Shown piece by piece: positions 36,101 to 43,360 of a stretch of DNA of 64,000 nucleotides (position 1 is its first letter; each line of letters starts with the position of its first letter). Location of the stretch: the NCBI GenBank assembly GCA_045616665.1, contig JAZLHE010000098.1, forward strand, positions 8,231 through 72,230, read 5' to 3'. This DNA comes from RUG11690 sp045616665. Lineage in GTDB: Bacteria; Bacteroidota; Bacteroidia; Bacteroidales; WCHB1-69. The notes under the pieces were generated by a model. The model worked only from the letters and a program-made list of their open reading frames with translations, had not been told where the DNA came from and did no database searches. Position numbers and translations under genes: made by a program.

Positions 36101-37233
36101 CTTCTTGGGATTGTTATCGTCGTTTATTGCAGACTTGGGGGATGTCATACGGCTTGGAACGTGATGATTTCGACAAAATCATCTTGGATTACAAGAAAAA
36201 GTACAATGTGGCGCAAAAAATCGGCTTCACGCCGGCCAATATGCGCGAGATTGCCTTTGCATACAAGCAATTACTCATTGACAACGGCATCCATTTTGAA
36301 GAAGATCCGTTTATGCAGTTGAAAATTGCCGTCATTTCCGTTTTTGACTCCTGGAATTCGCCCCGTGCCAAGGTATATCGTGAGCACATGCACATTGCCA
36401 ACGAATGGGGAACGGCCGTCATCGTTCAAAAAATGGTATTCGGCAACATTCACCGTGAATCCGGTTCAGGAGTATTGTTTACCCGCGACATCAAGAGCAA
36501 CCGTTCCGCCATCAACCTCAATGGCGACTTTTCGTTCCTCAGCCAAGGAGAAGACATTGTGGGCGGCTTGGTCAACACGCTGCCCATCAGCGAGGCACAA
36601 CGCGAACGCAGTTACCAGAAAGCACCATTCTCGTTGGAAAGCCATTATCCTGACATTTTCAACAAATTGAAAGAAGTTGCCAAGAGGATGATTGAAAAAG
36701 ACGGATTCATCCATCAGGAAATTGAATTTACCTTTGAAACCGCAGACGCTGACGGCTTGTTCATTTTGCAAACTCGAAATATGGCCGTGGTGAAGCAAAG
36801 CGGTGTAGAAGTTTTTGCCACCGCACGTGAAGATATGCAGAAAGTCGGTTCCGGCATCGGCATCGGCAAGGGCGTGCTCAACGGCATTATTGTATTTGAC
36901 AAGGAAGACATCGAAAAGATTAAAAACAATCCGCAAAATGACAAACAACTGGTATTGGTACGACCCGATACCGTTCCTGACGACATTGAGTTGATTTTTG
37001 AATGTGACGGTTTGTTAACCGCACGTGGAGGTGCCACCTCTCACGCTGCTGTAACCGCTTCGTCGTTAGGAAAGATTTGCGTGGTCAACTGCGTTGACTT
37101 GATGGTGAACGACCAGGAGAAGACCTGTTCTATCAATGGCACACAATTCAAATTATTTGACGAAATTGCCATTGACGGTCAAAACGGCATTATCTACAAA
37201 GGGAACTACCCCATTATGGTGGATGAGGCGTAA
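33136..37233 (+). CDS. Very large PEP-utilising / pyruvate-binding domain protein (PPDK-like)
   Basis: About 1365 residues from the ATG at 33136. The first 900 residues are helical, rich in Lys, Glu and Asn, and match no catalytic domain I recognise. From about 905 the ATP-grasp region of pyruvate phosphate dikinases and PEP synthases begins: GSKAYYLKKLYLNDYPVPPGF, then LLSVRSGSAISMPGAMSTFLN, NEWGTAVIVQKMVFGN and IEFTFETADADGLFILQTRN. Near the end TARGGATSHAAVTA carries the phosphorylatable His (about residue 1303). The C-terminal PEP/pyruvate TIM barrel of true PPDK is absent. It sits between two GAPDH genes, so a role near lower glycolysis is plausible, but the reaction cannot be told. Confidence 0.85.
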   Translation: MNEMIKSQALEANLSRTQNIPYTIPDHHQWFMSLSDNYWGIHKRITDFFNEYHHPFSNRKEIVNQLVSVTISDFWLYKELAEEDKEKALQMIFDIYKELLQKQLPDDLCKQLIYTFLDFFNNSYETIESTHFVNDFIRILIDNFDGNRFSFLYNVGHFKKKLRKAVENEQCKDEAFSFMKDLLKSNVQFWEESTQIEDWYEKNKEKMSKDYSEALKPLGKALYADYYSNIDEAKDFDELSQYAFTFADIIEAYKKEIDIFEKASEQFCYIFYLLHLPGVKYHREYLLIELNKVIKKISNELDEEQCIASMNELFDQFNDFKENHINLILDSILTLGKEIINTKNNTLIHYLEKKIIDFGFVTPGITYMTNDWELKVNPCHVKNIRVWLELIEHDPETMQRLLAALIINLRVGGIFIFDTDFFQKDITKLLNAKISPIYKQTKQLARIFPVYFNEIGAEGVLRDVSTKIDELSHRNDKLIHFLRKQIHTEGNNSHIQITLDVIHFWKDLNKSHLEKILPQNVYCLVDPDGIWVKGVHEVLIKLLETNDLTVEQLIEKNKEEVEELVKNIHHDNETDVKRVCLIIELYQLLKEKYIFDSTDIINILKKYYFVDKEDIDKLELLLEKDEPVATLKHIFSLMKKLNDIIFDEKKSEGWENVFYKRHIAFGIPSMYGYYKEVKFDALGLTFRLERIASVLVKRIIMGINTEFFTLKVFKEICDMIKLLRDGLSLDGIHDQSFDSNLKMLEYSLTSGCFTIDQYINIFQFMEGSIKEIINNYFIRPYDMLLKIIIPQQNPEINDKYLIKKTIAQKSEIFYRELLSSAFIIQQLDNFMGEILNNLRKQVNVLTSEEAQNIMTYDQKMAISPLYHETPTIDNQVFIGSKAYYLKKLYLNDYPVPPGFIITTEIFRRIKSILKVDSINNELDQMIKSHLSKIEKITGCKYGDPHNPLLLSVRSGSAISMPGAMSTFLNVGLNDEITEELSKQDNYAWTSWDCYRRLLQTWGMSYGLERDDFDKIILDYKKKYNVAQKIGFTPANMREIAFAYKQLLIDNGIHFEEDPFMQLKIAVISVFDSWNSPRAKVYREHMHIANEWGTAVIVQKMVFGNIHRESGSGVLFTRDIKSNRSAINLNGDFSFLSQGEDIVGGLVNTLPISEAQRERSYQKAPFSLESHYPDIFNKLKEVAKRMIEKDGFIHQEIEFTFETADADGLFILQTRNMAVVKQSGVEVFATAREDMQKVGSGIGIGKGVLNGIIVFDKEDIEKIKNNPQNDKQLVLVRPDTVPDDIELIFECDGLLTARGGATSHAAVTASSLGKICVVNCVDLMVNDQEKTCSINGTQFKLFDEIAIDGQNGIIYKGNYPIMVDEA

Positions 37234-37287
37234 TTTTTCGAAATAAAAAATAAATCAATTAATTATTCACATAAAAAAACACAAATT

Positions 37288-38535
37288 ATGATTAGTATCA
37301 ACGAAAAGAAAATCCTGGGAATCAACGGTTCAGGTAGAATTGGAAAATTAACCATTTGGCATCACCTGCTTTCTCGCAAAGTTGACGGTTTGGTTGTTAA
37401 CGTAGGTCGTGAAGTCGGCAAGCATTTGGAAGATTACATCCAACAGCTCTGTACGGATTCCACATACGGTAATTTAAGTTACTTTCTCTACGGACGCGCA
37501 GGCAAACAAGTTGATGTTAAAATCATTGATCACGATCAAAATATGATTGAAGTTGATGGTTTTCCCATCAAATTATTAATCACTGAACGTAATCCACGCA
37601 ATATCAATTGGAAGGCTGAAGGCGTGCGTGTAGTCGTTGACTGTACGGGCAAGTTTTTGGATCCGTCACTTCCCGACAACGAAGGCAAAGGCAGTATTTT
37701 AGGGCACTTGACCGCGGGTGCGGAACACGTCATTGCCAGTGCGCCTTTCAAAATCAAGCAGAGCGATTTCAATGCTGAAAACACCCCTACTTTGATTTAC
37801 GGCATCAACCATCACTGCTTTGACCCACAGAAACATCACGTCATTTCCGCCGCCAGCTGTACCACCACGGGGTTGGCACACATGATCAAACCTTTATTGG
37901 ATGACAAGGAAACCTGCAATGTCTTAACCGCCTCATTATCAACCGTTCACGCAGCAACCAACACTCAAAATGTATTGGATGGCGTTCCCAAAGAAGGTGC
38001 GACCGACTTAAGAAAGAACCGTTCGGTGCTCAACAACATCATTTTGTCCACCACCGGCGCAGCCAAGACTTTGGAAAAAGTCATTCCAGAAACACAGCAT
38101 TTTGGATTTATGGCTGATTCCATTCGAATCCCCACGCCGACCGTGTCATTGATTGCCCTGAACATCACCTTCAATTCCAGATTAAATGAAAATGGTGTTC
38201 CTTACATCAGTGGCGACTATATTCGCAACATTTACAAGAAAGTGTCAGAAGGCGAACAAAAGAGCCTGGTGAAATTCTCTATGCAGCAGAATGTTTCTAT
38301 GGACCTTCTGGGTATGCCGGCAGCCATTGTCATTGAAGGGAAGGAAATCCACACGAGAACTGGATTTATCAAAGTTCCTACGGAAATCTTGGCAGGAATG
38401 GGAATTCACGATATTCCAGAAATCAACATTCCGGTTACCCACGCCAAGATTATGGGTTGGTATGACAATGAATTTGGCAGCTATGTTTCCTGTTTAGGAC
38501 GCCTAACTGAACACGTAATCTCAAGTATTGACTAA
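37288..38535 (+). CDS. Second, divergent glyceraldehyde-3-phosphate dehydrogenase-like protein
   Basis: A 415-residue GAPDH homologue, longer than the usual 330-340. The N-terminal Rossmann motif is GINGSGRIGK (11-20). The catalytic loop is SAASCTTTGLAHM with Cys191, but the conserved Asn of SCTTNC is replaced by Thr, and His221 sits in STVHAATNTQNVLDG. Extra length comes from insertions around residues 35-80 and 120-135. The C-terminal signature THAKIMGWYDNEFGSY is intact. It lies 54 bp after the PEP-utilising gene and its stop is 2 bp from the feoB ATG. It may use another aldehyde substrate or cofactor, or work in one direction only. Confidence 0.88.
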   Translation: MISINEKKILGINGSGRIGKLTIWHHLLSRKVDGLVVNVGREVGKHLEDYIQQLCTDSTYGNLSYFLYGRAGKQVDVKIIDHDQNMIEVDGFPIKLLITERNPRNINWKAEGVRVVVDCTGKFLDPSLPDNEGKGSILGHLTAGAEHVIASAPFKIKQSDFNAENTPTLIYGINHHCFDPQKHHVISAASCTTTGLAHMIKPLLDDKETCNVLTASLSTVHAATNTQNVLDGVPKEGATDLRKNRSVLNNIILSTTGAAKTLEKVIPETQHFGFMADSIRIPTPTVSLIALNITFNSRLNENGVPYISGDYIRNIYKKVSEGEQKSLVKFSMQQNVSMDLLGMPAAIVIEGKEIHTRTGFIKVPTEILAGMGIHDIPEINIPVTHAKIMGWYDNEFGSYVSCLGRLTEHVISSID

Positions 38536-38537
38536 TA

Positions 38538-40916
38538 ATGACGCTAAAAGATCTGCAGATTGGCAAAAGCGGCAAGGTTACCCAAATTGGCAACAACGGC
38601 ATCCATCGTCAGCATTTTTTAGATATGGGAATTATTCCCAATGCCGTTGTTACTATGGTAAAGCATGCCCCTTTAGGAGATCCTGTAGAAATTCTGATTC
38701 ACGGCTATTCTCTGACTTTACGCTTGGCAGACGCGGAACAAATTGAAATTGAGCCCTATCAGGTTAGAGAGGATAATAGTTCAAATGGACAAGCCGAAGA
38801 ATCAACCTTCCAGCAACCCGAAGCCCGTGTGGCCGAAACGTTACACGAACACAACAGCCACCCGGGCTTTGGTGAAGCAGGAAAATACCACGACAAGGAA
38901 AAAGAACACGCTCTTCCCAAAGACACTTTGCTGACTTTTGCATTGATTGGCCAGCAAAATTGCGGGAAAACCACGCTTTTCAACCAACTTACCGGTTCGA
39001 AGCAGCACGTGGGCAACTTTCCAGGCGTAACCGTTGACCGCAAGGATGGCGTCATTCGGGGTTATCCGAACACGCAAGTCACGGATTTGCCAGGACTATA
39101 CTCTCTTTCGCCCTACACAACGGAAGAAGAAGTATCCAAGCAGTTTATAATCAATGAAAAGCCCAAAGGCATCATTAATATTGTGGATGCTTCCAACATT
39201 GAGCGCAATCTCTATCTCACAATGCAACTTATGGAATTGAATATTCCAATTGTATTGGCATTGAATATGATGGATGAAGTCCGTAAAAACGGTGGAACGA
39301 TCCGTGTCAACGAGATGGAGAAGTTTTTAGGCATTCCCGTTGTTCCCATTTCGGCAGCGAATAACGAAGGCATTGAAGAATTGGTGGAACACGCCGTTCA
39401 CATTGCCCAGTATCAAGAACTTCCCGCCATCCAAGATTTTTGTGACAAAGAAAATCACGGGGGTGCCGTACACCGCTGTCTTCACGGCATTATGCACTTA
39501 GTGGAAGATCACGCGGAAAAAGCAGGATTACCCATACGATTTGTAGCCAGCAAATTGGTTGAAGGAGATCAAGACATTTTGGAAAGATTGCAACTGAGCC
39601 AGAATGAGAAAGAAACCCTGGAGCATATCATTCTTCAAATGGAAGAAGAGCGACAACTTGACCGTGCGGCTGCCATAGCCGATATGCGCTACGGCTTCAT
39701 TCAAAAATTAAGCCAAAAAGCTGTTGTCAAACCGAAAGAAAACGCTGAATATATCAGAAGTAAGAAGATTGACCAGGTAATTACGGGAAAATGGACTGCC
39801 ATTCCGATTTTTGTCATCACCTTATGCTCAATTATTTGGCTTTCCATTGATGTTCTTGGCCGACCACTTCAAGAATGGCTGGGGCAAGGCATCGACTGGC
39901 TTGCGGAAATTTGTGGACAAGGATTAGCCAGATTGGGATTCAGCACCACCCTACAATCGCTGGTTGTTGACGGAATTTTCGGAGGTGTGGGCTGCGTCGT
40001 CAGTTTCGTTCCCATCATCATTTTGTTGTTCTTCTTCCTGAGTATGTTGGAAGACAGCGGATATATGGCAAGAGTGGCCTTTGTCACCGACAACCTTTTG
40101 CGAAAATTCGGTTTATCCGGACGAAGCATTGTACCGTTGCTCATTGGATTTGGATGCTCTGTACCAGCCATAATGGCCGCGCGTACCCTACCCTCAACAC
40201 GAGACCGTCGCTTGACAATCCTACTGACACCCTTTATGAGTTGTAGCGCGAAAATTCCTATTTACGCATTCTTCACCGCCTACTTTTTTCCACGTCACGG
40301 AGGATTAGTCCTTGTCGGATTGTATTTATTAGGAATTTTGGTCGGCGCGATGGTGGCCATTGCCAAGAAAATCATCACCAAACAGACCTCCGCGACACCT
40401 TTTGTAATGGAACTGCCCAATTACAGATTACCCCGACTCAAAAATGTGATGCATTTACTTTGGGATAAAATTAGAGATTTCCTTGAAAAAGCATTTACAA
40501 TTATATTTATTGCCTCCATTGTCATCTGGTTTTTGCAATCCTTTGATTTTCGTTTTCACCTTGTGGAAAATGGCGAAAACAGTATGTTGGCCTGGATTGC
40601 GGGATTGATATCCCCAATTTTTCAACCAATGGGTTTAGGCGACTGGCGAATTGTAACATCGTTGTTTAGTGGCTTGATAGCCAAGGAAAGCGTGGTTGCC
40701 ACCATTGACGTTTTGGGAGGTGTAAACATTTTCACCCCACTTACCGCAATACCGATGTTGGTATTTTGCCTGCTTTACACTCCTTGTGTTGCAGCCGTTA
40801 CCGCCGTAAAGAGAGAATTAGGATGGAAATGGGCAGTATTTGTCATATTATTTCAATGTGCCCTTGCCTGGGTCTTGGCTTGGGGAGCATACCTTATCGC
40901 TGGAACAATCTTATAA
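38538..40916 (+). CDS. feoB: Ferrous iron transporter FeoB with fused FeoA domain
   Basis: A 792-residue fusion: FeoA-like SH3 domain (about 1-75, ending in ADAEQIEIEP), a low-complexity linker (about 78-125), then the G domain with ALIGQQNCGKTTLFNQLTG near 132, GVTVDRKDG near 162, DLPGLYSL near 179 and LNMMDE near 235. The membrane part (about 410-790) has the two Gate motifs including GFGCSVPAIMAARTL near 535. It imports Fe2+ through the inner membrane. Its ATG is 2 bp after the stop of the second gap gene, so iron uptake appears to be transcribed together with the glycolysis-type genes, an unusual grouping. Confidence 0.95.
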   Translation: MTLKDLQIGKSGKVTQIGNNGIHRQHFLDMGIIPNAVVTMVKHAPLGDPVEILIHGYSLTLRLADAEQIEIEPYQVREDNSSNGQAEESTFQQPEARVAETLHEHNSHPGFGEAGKYHDKEKEHALPKDTLLTFALIGQQNCGKTTLFNQLTGSKQHVGNFPGVTVDRKDGVIRGYPNTQVTDLPGLYSLSPYTTEEEVSKQFIINEKPKGIINIVDASNIERNLYLTMQLMELNIPIVLALNMMDEVRKNGGTIRVNEMEKFLGIPVVPISAANNEGIEELVEHAVHIAQYQELPAIQDFCDKENHGGAVHRCLHGIMHLVEDHAEKAGLPIRFVASKLVEGDQDILERLQLSQNEKETLEHIILQMEEERQLDRAAAIADMRYGFIQKLSQKAVVKPKENAEYIRSKKIDQVITGKWTAIPIFVITLCSIIWLSIDVLGRPLQEWLGQGIDWLAEICGQGLARLGFSTTLQSLVVDGIFGGVGCVVSFVPIIILLFFFLSMLEDSGYMARVAFVTDNLLRKFGLSGRSIVPLLIGFGCSVPAIMAARTLPSTRDRRLTILLTPFMSCSAKIPIYAFFTAYFFPRHGGLVLVGLYLLGILVGAMVAIAKKIITKQTSATPFVMELPNYRLPRLKNVMHLLWDKIRDFLEKAFTIIFIASIVIWFLQSFDFRFHLVENGENSMLAWIAGLISPIFQPMGLGDWRIVTSLFSGLIAKESVVATIDVLGGVNIFTPLTAIPMLVFCLLYTPCVAAVTAVKRELGWKWAVFVILFQCALAWVLAWGAYLIAGTIL

Positions 40917-40942
40917 TCAATATCAATCTAAAACAATTAAAA

Positions 40943-41077
40943 ATAAAAAAATTAATATCATTCGACCTTGTAACAATTTTACTTTTAGGTTGGCTTTCTT
41001 GTGAGAATGACGTGGTAAAAAAATGCAATACGACCGCGATGTCCGCTACATCAAGAACGAATGATATCCGCATTTAA
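40943..41077 (+). other. Lipoprotein-like frame without a normal start codon
   Basis: From an ATA at 40943 the frame reads IKKLISFDLVTILLLGWLSC and continues for 44 residues to a TAA. The pattern (two Lys, hydrophobic stretch, LSC lipobox) looks like a lipoprotein signal, but there is no ATG, GTG or TTG at the right place. It could be a small lipoprotein whose ATG mutated to ATA, or coincidence. It overlaps the start of the next gene. Confidence 0.3.
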
Positions 41078-41933
41078 TATGGCAGTACACGGAATTTATT
41101 TCAGTGCGACACAAACCACTGCCAAAATTGTGAAAGCAGTGGCCACATCAGTAGCGAACGCTTTATCGCAGACTGTTGAATTTCACGACATCACAACTCC
41201 TAAGCAGCGATGGGATGCAGGTCTGGTTGACACAACCAACGGCGAAAACCCATCACCGCTTTCTTTTTCTGCTGCAGACATTGTCATTTTTGGAGTTCCC
41301 GTCTATATCGGGCGTGTACCCAATCTGATTAAACCTTTTTTAGTTAAAATCAACGGAGGCGGAGCCACTGGCATTCCCATTGTCGTATATGGAAACAGAC
41401 ACTACGACGATGCCCTTTTGGAGTTAAGGGATTTGATGGAAGAAAATCAATTCAGATGTGATCTTGCCGCTGCCGCTTTCATTGGAGAACACAGTTTCTC
41501 CAGCATTTTAGGCACTGGCCGTCCCGATCTGGAGGATTTGACGATTGCCGAAAATTTTGGAAAAATCATCGCAAAATCCATCACTATGGGAAAACGTGAA
41601 AAGCTAACACTTCCAGGAAATGCCCCCTATAGATTTTTCAGTGCCGTTGACGAGCAAGGCAAACCCTTCGACATCAGGAAAGTCAAACCTCAAACGAACA
41701 CTACTTTGTGTAACGGATGTGGTCATTGTGCTCAAATTTGTCCAATGGGTGCCGTTAATCCACAAAATTTGACAGAAATAACGGGAATTTGCATCAAGTG
41801 TAATGCCTGCGTCAAACGTTGTCCACGTTCCGCCAAATATTTTGATGACGATCGGTACTTGGAGCATTTGGGAATTTTGGAACGCAAATTTGCTTCAAAA
41901 CGATGTCAACCAACGATTTGGACGGCAGAATAG
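41061..41933 (+). CDS. EFR1-type flavodoxin-ferredoxin fusion protein
   Basis: A 290-residue protein with an N-terminal flavodoxin-like domain (about 9-180; GIYFSATQTTAKIVKAVA binds FMN phosphate) and a C-terminal ferredoxin pair of 4Fe-4S motifs: CNGCGHCAQICPMGAVNP near 219-236 and CIKCNACVKRCPRSAKYF near 250-267. This is the EFR1 (EF-like ferredoxin) layout, an electron carrier of unknown partner. A start at 41079 (MAVHGIYFS) is also possible. It is 144 bp after feoB and in the same direction, which suggests reductive or anaerobic iron metabolism. Confidence 0.85.
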   Translation: MISAFNMAVHGIYFSATQTTAKIVKAVATSVANALSQTVEFHDITTPKQRWDAGLVDTTNGENPSPLSFSAADIVIFGVPVYIGRVPNLIKPFLVKINGGGATGIPIVVYGNRHYDDALLELRDLMEENQFRCDLAAAAFIGEHSFSSILGTGRPDLEDLTIAENFGKIIAKSITMGKREKLTLPGNAPYRFFSAVDEQGKPFDIRKVKPQTNTTLCNGCGHCAQICPMGAVNPQNLTEITGICIKCNACVKRCPRSAKYFDDDRYLEHLGILERKFASKRCQPTIWTAE

Positions 41934-41934
41934 A

Positions 41935-43287
41935 CTATTTGCTCAATTCCACGGCTTGAGATACCGAAATCTTATTTTCCCCATCAAAAGCGACGATAAA
42001 CGCGTCTTTGTATTGTGGCTGAACAGCTTTCAAAATTTCCCGAGCTTCTTCCAAAGTTTTGGTGTTGCCCGTAGTATATTTCCAGAATTTTCCGTCACGG
42101 TATTTGCGAACCTCTTTCAATTTGGCAAAACGGCTATCGGTAATGGAAATGTTTTCCAAAATTGCGGCAAATTGAACTCTAAAACGCACATTGTGAGCAT
42201 TTTGAGTTTTTGAAGATGGATTTTCCGTGGTTGCTTTGGCTTGGGGTGTTACAGAGGCATTGGCCACCGGTTGATCTTTGTCAGTCTTGGCATTTTCAGA
42301 TGAAACATTCTGCGGATGGTTTTGTTCTTTGACAACGGGCTCGGCTGCGACATCGGCATCTTTGGCCAGTTGAACGCGGGATGGCTCCGTAGCCACACCG
42401 TCATCCGTGGCATGGCGAACCTTGGACGGTTCTGCCGCCACGCCATCATCAACAGTTTGTGCTTGAGGCACTTGTGTTGAAGTGGATTTCGGCATAGGCA
42501 ATCCCGCCTTGTTGGTTCCATCCAGCGCATTTCTATAATCCACAAAGGCATTATAGATAGAAACCGCCATCAAGTCCTGAGATGCAGGTTTAATCATAAA
42601 ATCCTCTTCCGTAGGATTGGTTAAAAAGCCCAATTCTACCAAGATACTGGGCATAGCGACTTTGTACAGCACCCAAAAACCTCCAGGATTTACCAATCTG
42701 TCTGTAAAATGGGTTGCTTTGACCAGATTTTTCTGCACTTTATCCGCCAAAAGAATAGAATGATTCATATAGGCCGAAGTATGAAGGGAGAAAATGACAT
42801 TGGCTTCTGGCGAATTGGGATTAAAGCCGTCGTAATTGTTCTCAAAATTCTTTTCTTTGAGAATCGCAGCATTTTCTTTGCGGACCACTTCCGTATTGGC
42901 CCCCGTTTTCGCCAGACCCATCACCCAGGTTTCCACTCCGTGGGCAGCGTGGTTTTCGGCCGCGTTGCAATGGATGGAAATAAACAGATCGGCGTGGTTG
43001 TTATTGGCAATCACGGCTCGTTTATAAACTTCCACAAACACATCTGTCTTACGCGTATAGATAACCTGAACATCATCATAATTATCATTAATCAGCTTAC
43101 CCAACTTCAATGCAACATTCAGATTGACAGTCTTTTCCTGCATCCTTTTTCCCAAACAGCCCGGATCTTCCCCACCATGACCGGCATCGATAACGATCTT
43201 AAATTTCTTATCTTTTTGCTGGCAAAAAGCCATTCCATTCAAAAAAGTCAAGCCGAGAAATAATAAAAAGAAATTTTTTATGTTCAT
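41935..43287 (-). CDS. Secreted N-acetylmuramoyl-L-alanine amidase with SPOR-like C-terminus
   Basis: A 450-residue protein with a signal peptide (cut after MAFCQ, 23). The amidase_3 domain (about 29-250) has all zinc and catalytic residues: His37 in IDAGHGGEDPG, Glu51 in MQEKTVNL, His106 in SIHCNAAE and Glu218 in ILVELGF. It cuts the stem peptide from peptidoglycan during cell separation. Between the domains lies a 15-residue tandem repeat (DDGVAxEPSxV, about 280-318). The C-terminal part (about 370-440) with VRFRVQFAAI and YRDGKFWKYTTGNTKTLEEA fits a SPOR fold that binds denuded glycan at the septum. It is divergent from the LptD-like gene, which has a promoter at 43305-43312. Confidence 0.93.
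   Translation of the reverse strand: MNIKNFFLLFLGLTFLNGMAFCQQKDKKFKIVIDAGHGGEDPGCLGKRMQEKTVNLNVALKLGKLINDNYDDVQVIYTRKTDVFVEVYKRAVIANNNHADLFISIHCNAAENHAAHGVETWVMGLAKTGANTEVVRKENAAILKEKNFENNYDGFNPNSPEANVIFSLHTSAYMNHSILLADKVQKNLVKATHFTDRLVNPGGFWVLYKVAMPSILVELGFLTNPTEEDFMIKPASQDLMAVSIYNAFVDYRNALDGTNKAGLPMPKSTSTQVPQAQTVDDGVAAEPSKVRHATDDGVATEPSRVQLAKDADVAAEPVVKEQNHPQNVSSENAKTDKDQPVANASVTPQAKATTENPSSKTQNAHNVRFRVQFAAILENISITDSRFAKLKEVRKYRDGKFWKYTTGNTKTLEEAREILKAVQPQYKDAFIVAFDGENKISVSQAVELSK
42334..42450 (-). repeat. Tandem 45-bp (15-residue) repeat inside the amidase gene
   Basis: Two full units and a partial third encode DDGVAAEPSKVRHAT, DDGVATEPSRVQLAK and DADVAAEPV in the linker between the amidase and SPOR-like domains. 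The unit length preserves the reading frame, so copy number could vary without harm. Confidence 0.75.
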
Positions 43288-43304
43288 TACTAAAAATATT
43301 TAAT

Positions 43305-43312
43305 TATCTTTG
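43305..43312 (+). promoter_or_regulatory. Bacteroidota -7 element (TATCTTTG) for the LptD-like gene
   Basis: TATCTTTGTAT on the plus strand, 48 bp before the ATG at 43361. Confidence 0.6.
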
Positions 43313-43360
43313 TATCTTTTAAAAAGCAAAAATATTATAAATAGATAAATTAATAGACAG

